64,000 bases of DNA from Streptomyces albidoflavus (GCF_000719955.1 NZ_JOII01000024.1:25754-89753); one strand, 5' to 3'; shown: positions 45,272 to 53,997, counted from the first letter of the stretch. A program made the numbers and translations. Notes: a model not told the origin generated them from the sequence alone.

Positions 45272-47125
45272 ATGCGTCCCGAACCGTCCCCCACCTGGAC
45301 CCCACCGCCCAAGAACGCCGACGAACCGGAGCAGCCGCGCCAGGTCCGCCGGATCGTCCGCCTCTTCCGCCCGTACCGGGGCCGGCTGGCGCTGGTCGGC
45401 CTGCTCGTGGCCGCCGCCTCGCTGGTCTCGGTCACCACGCCGTTCCTGCTGCGCGAGATCCTCGACACCGCCATCCCCGAGCAGCGCACCGGCCTGCTGA
45501 GCCTGCTCGCGCTCGGCATGATCGCCGCCGCCGTCATGACCAGCGTCTTCGGCGTGCTCCAGACGCTCATCTCCACCACCGTCGGCCAGCGCGTCATGCA
45601 CGACCTGCGCACCGCCGTCTACGCCCGGCTCCAGAGCATGTCGCTGGCCTTCTTCACCCGCACCCGCACCGGTGAGATCCAGTCCCGCATCTCCAACGAC
45701 ATCGGCGGGATGCAGGCCACCGTCACCTCGACGGCCACCTCGCTGGTCTCCAACCTCACCAGCGTCATCGCCACCGTCGTCGCCATGCTCGCCCTGGACT
45801 GGCGGCTGACCGTCGTCTCGCTGCTGCTCCTCCCGGTCTTCGTCTGGATCAGCCGCCGGGTCGGCCGCGAGCGCAAGCGCATCGCCACCGACCGGCAGAA
45901 ACAGATGGCCGCCATGGCCGCCACCGTCACCGAGTCCCTCTCCGTCAGCGGCATCCTGCTGGGCCGCACCATGGGCCGCGGCGACTCCCTCACCCGCACC
46001 TTCCGCGAGGAGTCCGACCGGCTGGTCGACCTGGAGGTCCGCTCCAGCATGGCCGGCCGCTGGCGGATGTCGGTCATCAGTGTTGTGATGGCCGCGATGC
46101 CCGCCCTCATCTACTGGGCGGCGGGTCTCTCCCAGCACGTCCAGGGCCCCGAGATATCGCTGGGCACCCTGGTCGCCTTCGTCTCCCTCCAGCAGGGCCT
46201 CTTCCGCCCCACGGTCAGCCTGCTCACCACCGGCGTGCAGGTGCAGACCTCCCTCGCCCTCTTCCAGCGGATCTTCGAGTACCTCGACCTGGAGATCGAC
46301 ATCACCGAGCCCGACCAGCCGGTCCGCCTGGAGAAGATCCGCGGGGAGCTGCGCTTCGAGCACGTCGAGTTCGGATACGCCGGACAGGAGCGCCCCGTGC
46401 TCTCCGGCATCGACCTCACCGTTCCGGCCGGCACCTCCCTGGCGGTCGTCGGCGAGACCGGCTCCGGCAAGAGCACCCTCAGCCACCTGGTCCCCCGCCT
46501 CTACGACGTCACCGGGGGCCGCGTCACCCTCGACGGAGTCGACGTACGCGACCTGGACTTCGCCACGCTCGCCCGCGCGGTGGGGGTCGTCTCCCAGGAG
46601 ACCTACCTCTTCCACGCCTCGGTCGCCGACAACCTCCGCTTCGCCAAGCCCGAGGCCACCGACGCCGAACTGGTCGAGGCCGCCCGCGCCGCCCAGATCC
46701 ACGACCACATCGCCGCCCTGCCCGAGGGGTACGACACGGTGGTCGGCGAGCGCGGGCACCGCTTCTCCGGCGGCGAGAAGCAGCGCCTGGCCATCGCCCG
46801 CACCATCCTGCGCGACCCGCCCGTCCTCGTCCTGGACGAGGCGACCAGCGCCCTGGACACCCGCACCGAACAGGCCGTGCAGGAGGCGATCGACGCCCTC
46901 TCCGCCGACCGCACCACCCTCACCATCGCCCACCGCCTCTCCACCGTCCGCGACGCCGACCAGATCGTCGTCCTCGACCACGGCCGCATCGCCGAACGCG
47001 GCACCCACAGGAGCCTCCTCGCCCAGGACGGCCTGTACACGGCACTCGTCCGCAAGGACGCCCGCCCCACCGCCGCCACCCCCGTCCCCGGCGACATGCC
47101 CGAATTGAGCACCTCGGCGGGATAG
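45272..47125 (+). CDS. multidrug-type ABC exporter, ATPase and permease
   Basis: This 617-aa half-transporter is likely homodimeric. It has a transmembrane domain (about 30-330) with LALVGLLVAAASLVSV and LISTTVGQRVMHDLRTAVYARL, the coupling helix typical of MsbA/LmrA-like exporters. All NBD motifs are canonical: Walker A GETGSGKST near 394, signature FSGGEKQRLAIAR near 499, Walker B LVLDEATSALD near 519, and the H-loop in TIAHRLSTV. ATG 45272 is 5 bases after GAAGGAG. Divergent MarR suggests drug- or metabolite-induced export. Confidence 0.94.
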   Translation: MRPEPSPTWTPPPKNADEPEQPRQVRRIVRLFRPYRGRLALVGLLVAAASLVSVTTPFLLREILDTAIPEQRTGLLSLLALGMIAAAVMTSVFGVLQTLISTTVGQRVMHDLRTAVYARLQSMSLAFFTRTRTGEIQSRISNDIGGMQATVTSTATSLVSNLTSVIATVVAMLALDWRLTVVSLLLLPVFVWISRRVGRERKRIATDRQKQMAAMAATVTESLSVSGILLGRTMGRGDSLTRTFREESDRLVDLEVRSSMAGRWRMSVISVVMAAMPALIYWAAGLSQHVQGPEISLGTLVAFVSLQQGLFRPTVSLLTTGVQVQTSLALFQRIFEYLDLEIDITEPDQPVRLEKIRGELRFEHVEFGYAGQERPVLSGIDLTVPAGTSLAVVGETGSGKSTLSHLVPRLYDVTGGRVTLDGVDVRDLDFATLARAVGVVSQETYLFHASVADNLRFAKPEATDAELVEAARAAQIHDHIAALPEGYDTVVGERGHRFSGGEKQRLAIARTILRDPPVLVLDEATSALDTRTEQAVQEAIDALSADRTTLTIAHRLSTVRDADQIVVLDHGRIAERGTHRSLLAQDGLYTALVRKDARPTAATPVPGDMPELSTSAG

Positions 47126-47126
47126 C

Positions 47127-47975
47127 GTGCGCCCCATGCCGCACGCCCCCCGCCGACGGAGCCCCCGCCTCACCGGACGGGGCCGGCTCGCCCTGCTCAC
47201 CGCCGGCCTGCTCGCCGCCGTGGCCGTCGCGGCCGCCGTGGTCCTGCTCCGCCCCGACGACGGGGAGACCCCTCGCGACCTGGGCTCCCTGACGGTCCCC
47301 GAGGGCCGCCGCGCCACCCAGGTCTACACCCTGGCCGACGAGGCCCTCGGCCTCGCAGCGGGCACCACCCGGCAGGCGGCGAAGGACACCCGCCTCGCCC
47401 TCCCCGCCGCGGCCGACGGCAACCCCGAGGGATACCTCTTCCCCGCCACGTATCCCCTCGACGACTCCACCACCCCCGCCACCCTGCTGGCCTTCATGGC
47501 CGACACCGCCGACGAGCGGTTCCGCCAGGCCGGTCTCGACGCCGGCGCGCGGCGGCTCGGCCTCTCCGCCTACCAGGCCGTCACCCTGGCCAGCATCGTC
47601 CAGGCCGAGGCCGACACCCCCGCCGACATGGGCAAGGTCGCCCGCGTCATCCACAACCGCCTCGACCAGGACCGCGCCCTGGAGATGGACTCCACCCTCA
47701 ACTACGCGCTCGGCCGCACCAGCCTCGACACCACGCACGAGGACACCCGCACCGACAGCCCGTACAACACCTACGCGCGCCCGGGCCTGCCGCCCACCCC
47801 CATCGGCAACCCGGGCGAACAGGCGCTGCGCGCCGCTCTCGACCCGCCCGCCGGGGACTGGCTGTACTTCGTGACGGTGCGCCCGGGCGACACCCGCTTC
47901 AGCGAGGACTACGCCGAACACCGTGCCAACGTCGAGGAGTTCAACCGCGAGCGTGCCGCGGAGGGCGAGGGCTGA
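47127..47975 (+). CDS. MltG/YceG-like endolytic transglycosylase
   Basis: This 282-aa membrane-anchored protein has transmembrane segment LALLTAGLLAAVAVAAAVVLL (about 22-42) and a YceG domain: GYLFPATYPLDDSTT, TLASIVQAEADTP with the Glu expected to be catalytic, ARVIHNRLDQ and YNTYARPGLPPTPIGNPG. It is shorter than the main division-cluster MltG (about 340-600 aa in actinobacteria), lacking most of the N-terminal LysM-like part, so it is probably a second paralogue. It starts one base after the exporter stop (GTG 47127; ATG 47136 is possible), so co-transcription is likely. Confidence 0.88.
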   Translation: MRPMPHAPRRRSPRLTGRGRLALLTAGLLAAVAVAAAVVLLRPDDGETPRDLGSLTVPEGRRATQVYTLADEALGLAAGTTRQAAKDTRLALPAAADGNPEGYLFPATYPLDDSTTPATLLAFMADTADERFRQAGLDAGARRLGLSAYQAVTLASIVQAEADTPADMGKVARVIHNRLDQDRALEMDSTLNYALGRTSLDTTHEDTRTDSPYNTYARPGLPPTPIGNPGEQALRAALDPPAGDWLYFVTVRPGDTRFSEDYAEHRANVEEFNRERAAEGEG

Positions 47976-48002
47976 CCGCCAGGGGCGGGCCGCCGCCCCG
48001 GC

Positions 48003-49112
48003 TCAGACCGCGACCGGCTCCCGCGCCAGCAGCGCGCGGATCTCCCGGACCGCCGCCCGGCCCGCCCGGTTGGCGCCGATGGTGCTGGCCGAGGGGCCGT
48101 AGCCGACCAGGTGGACACGGGGATCACGGACCACCCGCGTCCCCTCGACCTGGATGCCGCCGCCTGGCTCGCGCAGTCTCAGCGGCGCCAGATGGTCCAC
48201 CGCCGCCCGGAAGCCCGTCGCCCACAGCACCACGTCGGCCTCGAAGACCGTCCCGTCCGCCCATACGGCGCCCTCGGGGGTGAGCCGCTCGAACATCGGG
48301 CGCCGGGACAGCGTCCCGTCCGCCATGCCCCTGCGGATCGCCTCGTTCATCGGCAGCCCCGTCACCGAGACGACGCTGCGCGGCGGCAGCCCCTGCCGGA
48401 CCCGCTCGTCGACCCGCGCCACCGCCTGCCGGCCCTGGTCCTCGTCGAAGGGGCCGTCGTGGAATTCCGGCGGCCTGCGGGTCGCCCAGGCGGTGGCCGC
48501 GGCGACCGGGGCGATCTCCAGCAGATGCTGCACCGCCGAGGTGCCACCGCCCACCACCAGCACCCGCTGCCCGGCGAACGCGTCCGGCCCCGGATACCCG
48601 GCCGTGTGCAGCTGCCGCCCCCGGAACTCCTCCTGCCCGGGGTAGCGCGGCCAGAACGGCCGGTCCCAGGTACCCGTCGCACTGATCAGCGCCCGGGGCG
48701 CCCACACCCCGTCCGAGGTCTCCACCAGCAGCCGGCCACCCTCGCCCTCCCGCACGGCCCGCACGTCCACCGGACGGCGGACCCGCAGCCCGAACCTCTC
48801 CTCGTACGCGCGGAAGTACGCGCCGATCACCTCGGAGGAGGGGCGCGTCTCGTCCGCGCCCGTCAGCTCCATGCCGGGCAGGGCGTGCATGCCGTGGACC
48901 CGCCCGTAGGTCAGGGTCGGCCAGCGGAACTGCCAGGCCCCGCCCGGGCGCGGCGCGTGGTCGAGCACCACGAAGCCTCCCGGCCCGTCGGCAGGCTCCA
49001 TCCCGGACCTGCGCAGGTGGTACGCGGCCGACAGGCCCGCCTGCCCGGCGCCGGCCACGAGCACGTCGACGGGGCGGGGGGCTTCGGTGCGCGGTGTCCC
49101 GTTCTGCTTCAC
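48003..49112 (-). CDS. flavin-dependent monooxygenase of the FMO/YhiN-like type
   Basis: This 369-aa two-dinucleotide-fold flavoprotein has an FAD site VAGAGQAGLSAAYHLRRSG near residue 20 and an NADPH site VLVVGGGTSAVQHL near 185. ISATGTWDRPFWPRYPGQEEF and VLWATGFRAAVDHL are the typical linker motifs of FMO-like and putative potassium-transport (CzcO) oxidoreductases. It is the last gene of the sulfonate operon, 63 bases after ssuD with a hairpin between. A role in oxidising an organosulfur substrate is suggested by position only. Confidence 0.85.
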   Translation of the reverse strand: MKQNGTPRTEAPRPVDVLVAGAGQAGLSAAYHLRRSGMEPADGPGGFVVLDHAPRPGGAWQFRWPTLTYGRVHGMHALPGMELTGADETRPSSEVIGAYFRAYEERFGLRVRRPVDVRAVREGEGGRLLVETSDGVWAPRALISATGTWDRPFWPRYPGQEEFRGRQLHTAGYPGPDAFAGQRVLVVGGGTSAVQHLLEIAPVAAATAWATRRPPEFHDGPFDEDQGRQAVARVDERVRQGLPPRSVVSVTGLPMNEAIRRGMADGTLSRRPMFERLTPEGAVWADGTVFEADVVLWATGFRAAVDHLAPLRLREPGGGIQVEGTRVVRDPRVHLVGYGPSASTIGANRAGRAAVREIRALLAREPVAV

Positions 49113-49134
49113 GTCCGTGCCAACGGACGGGGGC

Positions 49135-49163
49135 GCCGGGTTCTTCCCGACGCCCCCACCCGT
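49135..49163 (-). terminator. intra-operon hairpin between ssuD and the monooxygenase
   Basis: Stem of 7 bp (GGGGGCG/CGCCCCC), one mismatch, then 4 bp, with a TTCTT loop. It may partly terminate transcription, or stabilise the ssuCBAD message. Confidence 0.5.
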
Positions 49164-49175
49164 ACCACCGGCCGG

Positions 49176-50342
49176 TCAGCGGCCGCCCGCCACCAGCAGC
49201 GGAGCCCCGCCCGCTCCGCCCTTCCCGGGCCGCTCGAACAGCCCCCGCGCGGCCAGCTCCGGCATCACGCCCTCCCCGAACCAGTAGGCCTCCTCCAGGT
49301 GCGGGTAGCCGGAGAGGACGAAGTGGTCGACGCCGAGCGCGTGGTACTCCTCGATCCGGTCGGCCACCTCGGCATGGCTGCCGACCAGCGCCGTGCCCGC
49401 GCCGCCGCGCACCAGACCGACCCCGGCCCACAGGTTCGGGGAGATCTCCAGCTGGTCACGGGAGCCGCCGTGCAGCGCCAGCATCCGCTGCTGACCCACC
49501 GACTCACTGCGCCCCAGCGCCTCCTGCGCCGCCGCCACCGTGTCGGCGTCCAGCTCGTCGAGGAGGGCGCGCGCCGTCCGCCACGCCTCGGCGGAGGAGT
49601 CGCGCGAGATCGAGTGCAGCCGGATGCCGAACCGCACCGTCCGCCCCTCCCGCTCGGCCAGCCCGCGAATCCAGTCGATCTTCTCCTTCACCTGGGCCGG
49701 CGGTTCGCCCCAGGTCAGGTACACGTCCGCGTGCCGCGCCGCGACCGGCCCCGCGGCGGGCGAGGAACCGCCGAAGAAGACCTCGGGCAGCGGGTCCGGC
49801 GGCAGCGCGGTGAGACCGCCTTCCACCTGGTAGTGCCGCCCGTCGAAGTCGTACGGCTTGCCCGTCCAGGCGCCCCGGACCACGGAGAGGAACTCGTCCG
49901 TCCGCCCGTACCGCTCGTCATGGCCGAGGTGGTCGCCGAACCGCCGCTGCTCGGTGCCGTCGCCGCCGGTCACCACGTTGAGCAGCAGCCTCCCGCGCGT
50001 CACCCGCTGGTAGGTCGCGGCCATCTGCGCGGCCAGCACCGGCGAGATCACCCCGGGCCGGAAGGCGACCAGGAACTTCAGCCGCTCGGTGTGCTGGGCG
50101 AGCGCCGCCGTGGTCAGCCAGGCGTCCTCGCACCAGGTGCCCGTGGGCGTCAGCACCGCCTCGAAGCCGAGGTGCTCGGCCGCCTTGGCGATCTGCGCCA
50201 GATAGTCGATGTCCGGCGGCCGTACCCCGCTCACCGGCGTGACCCGGGAGCGCGTGACCCCGCCGTCGGTGTACGCGTGGCGGTCGACGAGCGTACGGCC
50301 GTCGCCGCCGGTCGGCAGGAACCAGTGCAGGCGGACCGTCAT
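49176..50342 (-). CDS. ssuD: FMNH2-dependent alkanesulfonate monooxygenase (LLM class)
   Basis: This 388-aa luciferase-like TIM-barrel flavin monooxygenase has MTVRLHWFLPTGGDGR at the start, VTPTGTWCEDAWLTTAALAQ near residue 64 (the active-site Cys of SsuD-type enzymes), FLVAFRPGVISPVLAAQMAAT, NVVTGGDGTEQRRFGD and FFGGSSPAAGPVAARHAD, all close to SsuD. It desulfonates alkanesulfonates to aldehyde and sulfite using reduced FMN from a partner reductase, which is not encoded here unless the next gene serves. ATG 50342 overlaps the ssuA stop by one base (TGATG). Confidence 0.9.
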   Translation of the reverse strand: MTVRLHWFLPTGGDGRTLVDRHAYTDGGVTRSRVTPVSGVRPPDIDYLAQIAKAAEHLGFEAVLTPTGTWCEDAWLTTAALAQHTERLKFLVAFRPGVISPVLAAQMAATYQRVTRGRLLLNVVTGGDGTEQRRFGDHLGHDERYGRTDEFLSVVRGAWTGKPYDFDGRHYQVEGGLTALPPDPLPEVFFGGSSPAAGPVAARHADVYLTWGEPPAQVKEKIDWIRGLAEREGRTVRFGIRLHSISRDSSAEAWRTARALLDELDADTVAAAQEALGRSESVGQQRMLALHGGSRDQLEISPNLWAGVGLVRGGAGTALVGSHAEVADRIEEYHALGVDHFVLSGYPHLEEAYWFGEGVMPELAARGLFERPGKGGAGGAPLLVAGGR

Positions 50343-51388
50343 CAGGACCCCTCCTCGTAGCTGCGGCCTTCGGTGGTGGAGGGCGGCAGGCCCTTGTTGA
50401 ACCGGGTGTCGACGTAGTCGGCGAAGTCGAAGCGGCGCGGCACGAGCTTCAGCTCGGCGAAGGTGTCGGCGATCTCCTGCTCGGAGGCGACCGCCTCCTT
50501 GTCCACGGCCACACTGATCCGCGTCCCGTACGTCCGCTTCACCGCCGCCAGCGCCACCTCGTACGGCAGCCCGGTGTCCTTCGCCCAGACCTCGGCCCAC
50601 TCCTCCGGGTGCTCGTACACCCAGTTCTCCGCGCGCCGCAGCCGCTTCAGGTAGTCCCCGATGGCCGCCGACTTGCCCTTGTCGGCGAGCGCGCCCGGCG
50701 CCGCCACCTGGAAGTTCAGCCCGTTGACGACCCCGCGCCCGTCCGTCAGCACCCTCCCCTGCTTCGCGGTGAGCACCTGCGAGGTGTACGGGTCCCACAC
50801 CGCCCACGCGTCGACCTTGCCGCCGGTGAACGCGGCCAGCGCGTCGGCCGGCTGGAGGTACGTCACCTTGACGTCGCTCAGCTCCAGACCGGCCTTCCGC
50901 AGCGAGGCCACCAGCTGGTAGTGGGCCGACGAGCCCTGCGCCACCGCCACCGAACGGCCCTTCAGGTCCTCGGTGCGCTTCAGCTTCGAGTCCTCGGGGA
51001 CGAGGATCGTCTCGCCCGAGGTGTCGCCGTGGGTGGCCGCGACCACCGTCACCTTCGAGTCGGCCCCGGCCGCGAAGACGGGCGGGGTGTTGCCGACCGA
51101 ACCGATGTCGACGGCCTTGGCGTTGACCGCCTCCAGCAGCGGCGGCCCGGAGGTGAAGGTCGACCACTTGATGCGGTAGTCGAGATCGTCCAGCTCCCCG
51201 GCGGCCCGCAGCACCGCCTCCGCGCCGCCCTTCTGGTCACCGACGTTGAGGACGACCGGCCCCTCCCCGTCGGTGCCGCTCCCGGAGCCTTGGGAGGAGG
51301 CGGCGGGGGAGGCGCCGGAGCAGCCGGAGGCCAGGAGCGAGAGCGGGATCAGCAGGAGCAGGGCGAGGGGGAGTGGCCGGCGTTTCAT
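50342..51388 (-). CDS. ssuA: sulfonate ABC transporter substrate-binding lipoprotein
   Basis: This 348-aa lipoprotein has signal peptide LALLLLIPLSLLASGC (lipidated Cys about residue 23). The SsuA/NrtA-like periplasmic fold follows: LNVGDQKGGAEAVLRAAG near 47, VDIGSVGNTPPVFAAGA near 93, GRSVAVAQGSSAHYQLVASL near 144 and VDAWAVWDPYTSQVL near 191. It would bind alkanesulfonates or related organosulfur compounds outside the membrane and deliver them to SsuC. The order ssuC-ssuB-ssuA-ssuD is read in the direction of transcription. Confidence 0.92.
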   Translation of the reverse strand: MKRRPLPLALLLLIPLSLLASGCSGASPAASSQGSGSGTDGEGPVVLNVGDQKGGAEAVLRAAGELDDLDYRIKWSTFTSGPPLLEAVNAKAVDIGSVGNTPPVFAAGADSKVTVVAATHGDTSGETILVPEDSKLKRTEDLKGRSVAVAQGSSAHYQLVASLRKAGLELSDVKVTYLQPADALAAFTGGKVDAWAVWDPYTSQVLTAKQGRVLTDGRGVVNGLNFQVAAPGALADKGKSAAIGDYLKRLRRAENWVYEHPEEWAEVWAKDTGLPYEVALAAVKRTYGTRISVAVDKEAVASEQEIADTFAELKLVPRRFDFADYVDTRFNKGLPPSTTEGRSYEEGS

Positions 51389-51449
51389 GGGGTTCCGTTC
51401 GTGGGTTCGTACGGTTCGGGGATAGGGAGGGAGAGAGCGAGCGGGGCGG

Positions 51450-52265
51450 TCAGGCGGCGGCCGAGGTGTCCACGCCCAGCCGCTCCAGCAGCCCGGCGCG
51501 GAGTGCGGCGAAGCGCGGATCGGTCAGGCTGCGCGGGCGCTCCAGCGCGACGTCGACCTCGTGCGCGATGACACCGCCGTCCATCACCAGGACCCGGTCG
51601 GCCAGCAGGACCGCCTCCTCGACGTCGTGGGTGACCAGCAGCACCGCGCAGCCGTGGCGCTGCCAGACCTCGCCGACCAGGTGCTGCGCCTTGATCCGGG
51701 TGAGCGCGTCCAGCGCCCCGAACGGCTCGTCGAGCAGCAGCAGATCGGGCTCACGGACCAGCGCCCGGGCCAGGGAGGCCCGCTGCGCCTCACCACCGGA
51801 GAGCGTCTTCGGCCAGGCACCCGCCCGTTCGCCCAACCCCACCTCCTCCAGCGCGCGTTCGGCCCTGGCGCGGTCGGCGGACGACCCGTCGAGGCCCAGC
51901 AGCACGTTCCGCCACACCCGCTTCCACGGCATCAGCCGGGGCGCCTGGAAGGCCACCGCCTTGCGGCGCGGGACGAGGGCGGTACCGCTGATCTCCCGGT
52001 CGAGCCCCGCCAGGATGCGCAGCAGCGTCGACTTGCCGCACCCGCTGCGGCCCAGCAGGGCGACGAACTCGCCCGGCGCGATCTCCAGATCGAGGTCGTC
52101 CAGGACCCGCCGGCCGTCGAAGACCCGGCTCAGGCCCTGCACGCGTACGGCGGCCGGGCGTTCCTGGTCGGCCTTGGCGGCCGTGTCGACGGGGGTGTCC
52201 GTGGTGGGGTCGCCGGCGGGCTCGGGCCCGCTCGGGGTCACCGTCCGGTGAAGGTCGGTCGCCAT
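51450..52265 (-). CDS. ssuB: sulfonate ABC transporter ATPase
   Basis: This 271-aa importer ATPase has Walker A LLGRSGCGKSTLL near residue 71, Q-loop AVAFQAPRLMPWKRV near 107, signature LSGGEAQRASLARAL near 155, Walker B LLLLDEPFGALDALTR near 173 and H-loop LLVTHDVEEAV. The N-terminal 40 residues are a variable extension. ATG 52265 overlaps the ssuC 3' end by 28 bases; an in-frame GTG at 52241 that overlaps the ssuC stop (GTGA) is an equally credible start giving a shorter N-terminus. Confidence 0.93.
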   Translation of the reverse strand: MATDLHRTVTPSGPEPAGDPTTDTPVDTAAKADQERPAAVRVQGLSRVFDGRRVLDDLDLEIAPGEFVALLGRSGCGKSTLLRILAGLDREISGTALVPRRKAVAFQAPRLMPWKRVWRNVLLGLDGSSADRARAERALEEVGLGERAGAWPKTLSGGEAQRASLARALVREPDLLLLDEPFGALDALTRIKAQHLVGEVWQRHGCAVLLVTHDVEEAVLLADRVLVMDGGVIAHEVDVALERPRSLTDPRFAALRAGLLERLGVDTSAAA

Positions 52266-53119
52266 TGCAGCAGCAGCCTTTCGAGAGTGCGGACGGCGAA
52301 GTCGGCGAGCAGGCCGAGGAAGGCGTAGACGATGAGGCAGACCACGATGACGTCGGTCCGCAGGAAGTCCCGGGCCTGCACCATCAGGTAGCCGATGCCC
52401 GCGTCCGCGTTGACCTGCTCGGCGAAGACCAGCGCGAGCCAGGCGATACCGAGCGAGTACCGCAGGCCGGTCATCGCCCCGGGGAGCGCCCCGGGCAGGA
52501 CGACGTGGCGCACCAGACCCCACCGGGAGAGCCCCAGCGACTCGCCCGCCTCGATGAGCTGCGCGTCCACCCCGCGGATTCCGGCGTAGACGTTCAGGTA
52601 CAGCGGGAACATGACACCCATCGTGATGATGGCGACCTTCGGCGCCTCACCGATGCCGAACCAGATGATGAACAGCGGGATCAGCCCGACGAACGGCACC
52701 GTCCGCAACATCTGCACGCTGGCGTCGACCAGGTCCTCGCCGACCCGGAAGAGCCCCGACACCAGGGCCAGCCCGACCCCCACCACCAGCCCGAGCAACA
52801 GCCCCACCGCGACCCGCTGGAGGGAGACGGCCATCGCCGAGGGCAGCGACCCGTCCGCGACGAGGTCGACGGCGACCCGGGCGATGGTGCCCGGAGCGGC
52901 GAGGATGCCGGCCGGCAGCGCGCCCGTACCGCTGAGCACCTGCCAGAGCGCCAGCAGCAGCAGCGGCCCGGAGGTCCGCCGCACCCAGCGCGGCACCCGG
53001 CTACGCCGCCCGGCCACGGCCGCCAGCGGCACCAGCTCCGGGTCCTTGCGCGGCGGGGCCGGTGAGCGCGGCAATGAGGAAACAGGGGATATGTCGGGCG
53101 GCGCGTGATCGATGCTCAT
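52238..53119 (-). CDS. ssuC: sulfonate ABC transporter permease
   Basis: This 293-aa BPD-type inner-membrane permease has an EAA loop EAGESLGLSRWGLVRHVVLPGALPG (about 195-219), the site that contacts SsuB. Hydrophobic segments LLLLALWQVLSGTGAL, VGLLLGLVVGVGLALVSGLF, VPFVGLIPLFIIWFGIG and VIVVCLIVYAFLGLLADF give about six spans. The Pro-rich N-terminal 40 residues are cytoplasmic. GGAG lies 5 bases before ATG 53119. It is the first structural gene of the operon, 212 bases after the leader peptide. Confidence 0.92.
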   Translation of the reverse strand: MSIDHAPPDISPVSSLPRSPAPPRKDPELVPLAAVAGRRSRVPRWVRRTSGPLLLLALWQVLSGTGALPAGILAAPGTIARVAVDLVADGSLPSAMAVSLQRVAVGLLLGLVVGVGLALVSGLFRVGEDLVDASVQMLRTVPFVGLIPLFIIWFGIGEAPKVAIITMGVMFPLYLNVYAGIRGVDAQLIEAGESLGLSRWGLVRHVVLPGALPGAMTGLRYSLGIAWLALVFAEQVNADAGIGYLMVQARDFLRTDVIVVCLIVYAFLGLLADFAVRTLERLLLQWRPTFTGR

Positions 53120-53331
53120 GAGGGCTCCACGGCGGGGGAGGGCGAGGGGCGGCGAGAGACGGGGGTGTGGCCGGCGGGCCGTAAACCCCGACCGCCGACG
53201 CGCAACCGCCGGAGCAGTTCCGTGCGGGTACGGCGGCAGATCAGGGGGGCGCGGATACGCGGAAGGGGCGGCGCTCCGCTCAGCGGATCACGCCACGGAC
53301 GCGTGCGCGGAAAAGGTGGGGAGGAAGGGCG
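53120..53331 (-). promoter_or_regulatory. C-rich leader between Cys leader peptide and ssuC
   Basis: This 212-base transcribed spacer is strikingly C-rich and G-poor on the RNA in its first and last thirds, with few stable hairpins (one small TCCGC-TGA-GCGGA). That composition would suit Rho loading when the leader peptide is not occupied by a stalled ribosome. No classical terminator is present. The mechanism is inferred. Confidence 0.4.
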
Positions 53332-53415
53332 TCAGCAGCCGCGTCGACACGCGGCGGAAGCCACCCGCAGCAGGTCGATGTGACCGCGCGTGGTGAGCAG
53401 AACTGATCGCAACAT
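53332..53415 (-). CDS. Cys-ended leader peptide of the sulfonate operon
   Basis: This 27-codon ORF starts at ATG 53415 and ends in TGA at 53332. It begins MLRSVLLTTR, continues through the characteristic HIDLLRVASAAC and ends RRGC, so codons 23 and 27 are Cys. Peptides with the R-x-HIDLxRVxSAxC pattern occur upstream of sulfur-assimilation genes in Streptomyces and are annotated as putative leader peptides. It has no ribosome site, but a promoter places the transcription start at or next to its ATG, so it is probably translated from a leaderless mRNA. Cys-dependent attenuation of ssuCBAD is the likely function. Confidence 0.8.
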   Translation of the reverse strand: MLRSVLLTTRGHIDLLRVASAACRRGC

Positions 53416-53422
53416 GCCGCCG

Positions 53423-53452
53423 AACGTAGCGAGATGCTCCACAGACGGTCAA
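53423..53452 (-). promoter_or_regulatory. promoter of leader peptide and ssu operon
   Basis: On the minus strand TTGACC (53452-53447), 18-base spacer, TACGTT (53428-53423), followed by 7 bases and then the leader-peptide ATG, consistent with a leaderless transcript. Confidence 0.55.
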
Positions 53453-53586
53453 TGGCGTCTCGATGGGTGGACGTGGCGTATCAGATGCGGAGCCACACCG
53501 GCGCCGAACCCCACTCCGGGAGGTCACACTCCGGCTCCCGGGCGGGTCACCCCCGGCGTCCCCTCCCCATGCCGGAGGATGGAGGC

Positions 53587-53997
53587 ATGCCTGACGCCTT
53601 CGACACCCGAGTCCTGCACCTCACCACCGGCTCCCGCGAGACCGTCCGCGACCTCACCGCCGACTGCGCGAGCTTCCTCGACGAGGTGGCGGCCGGCCGC
53701 GACGGCCTCCTCAACCTCTTCGTCCCCCACGCCACCGCCGGCATCGCCGTCCTGGAGACCGGCGCGGGCAGCGACGACGACCTCCTCACCATCCTCCAGA
53801 CCCTCCTCCCCGCCGACCACCCCTGGCACCACCGCCACGGCACCCCGGGCCACGGCCGCGACCACGTCCTCCCGGCCCTCGTCCCACCACATGCCACGCT
53901 CCCGGTCGTCAACGGGAGGCTGGAACTGGGGACTTGGCAGTCGGTGTGCCTGGTGGAGTCGAGGGTCAGCAACATAGACAACTCTGGGGCATGCTGA
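53587..53997 (+). CDS. yjbQ: YjbQ/UPF0047 protein with replaced C-terminus
   Basis: This 136-aa UPF0047 protein, a family linked to thiamine-phosphate synthase-like activity, has LLNLFVPHATAGIAVLETG, then LPADHPWHHRHGTPGHGRDHVLPALV and NGRLELGTWQSVCLVE, all well conserved. After LVE the family normally ends in a final beta strand of the type VRLSFL; here it ends instead in SRVSNIDNSGAC. The change coincides with a 29-bp direct repeat at 53955 and with a drop in GC content, so the 3' end appears to have been rewritten by integration of foreign DNA. GGAGG precedes ATG 53587. Activity may be retained or reduced. Confidence 0.85.
   Translation: MPDAFDTRVLHLTTGSRETVRDLTADCASFLDEVAAGRDGLLNLFVPHATAGIAVLETGAGSDDDLLTILQTLLPADHPWHHRHGTPGHGRDHVLPALVPPHATLPVVNGRLELGTWQSVCLVESRVSNIDNSGAC
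53955..53983 (+). repeat. direct repeat copy 1, att-like, in yjbQ 3' end
   Basis: 29 bases beginning GGAGTCGAGGG and ending TAGACAACT; 26 of 29 identical to 58453-58481 in the same orientation. It marks the change from chromosome to low-GC island. Confidence 0.65.

Noticed and set aside
41791..45612. 1273-codon minus frame across the dehydrogenase and exporter promoter
   Set aside because: Frame-shifted shadow of the D-lactate dehydrogenase-type gene; it crosses the marR gene and the divergent promoter.
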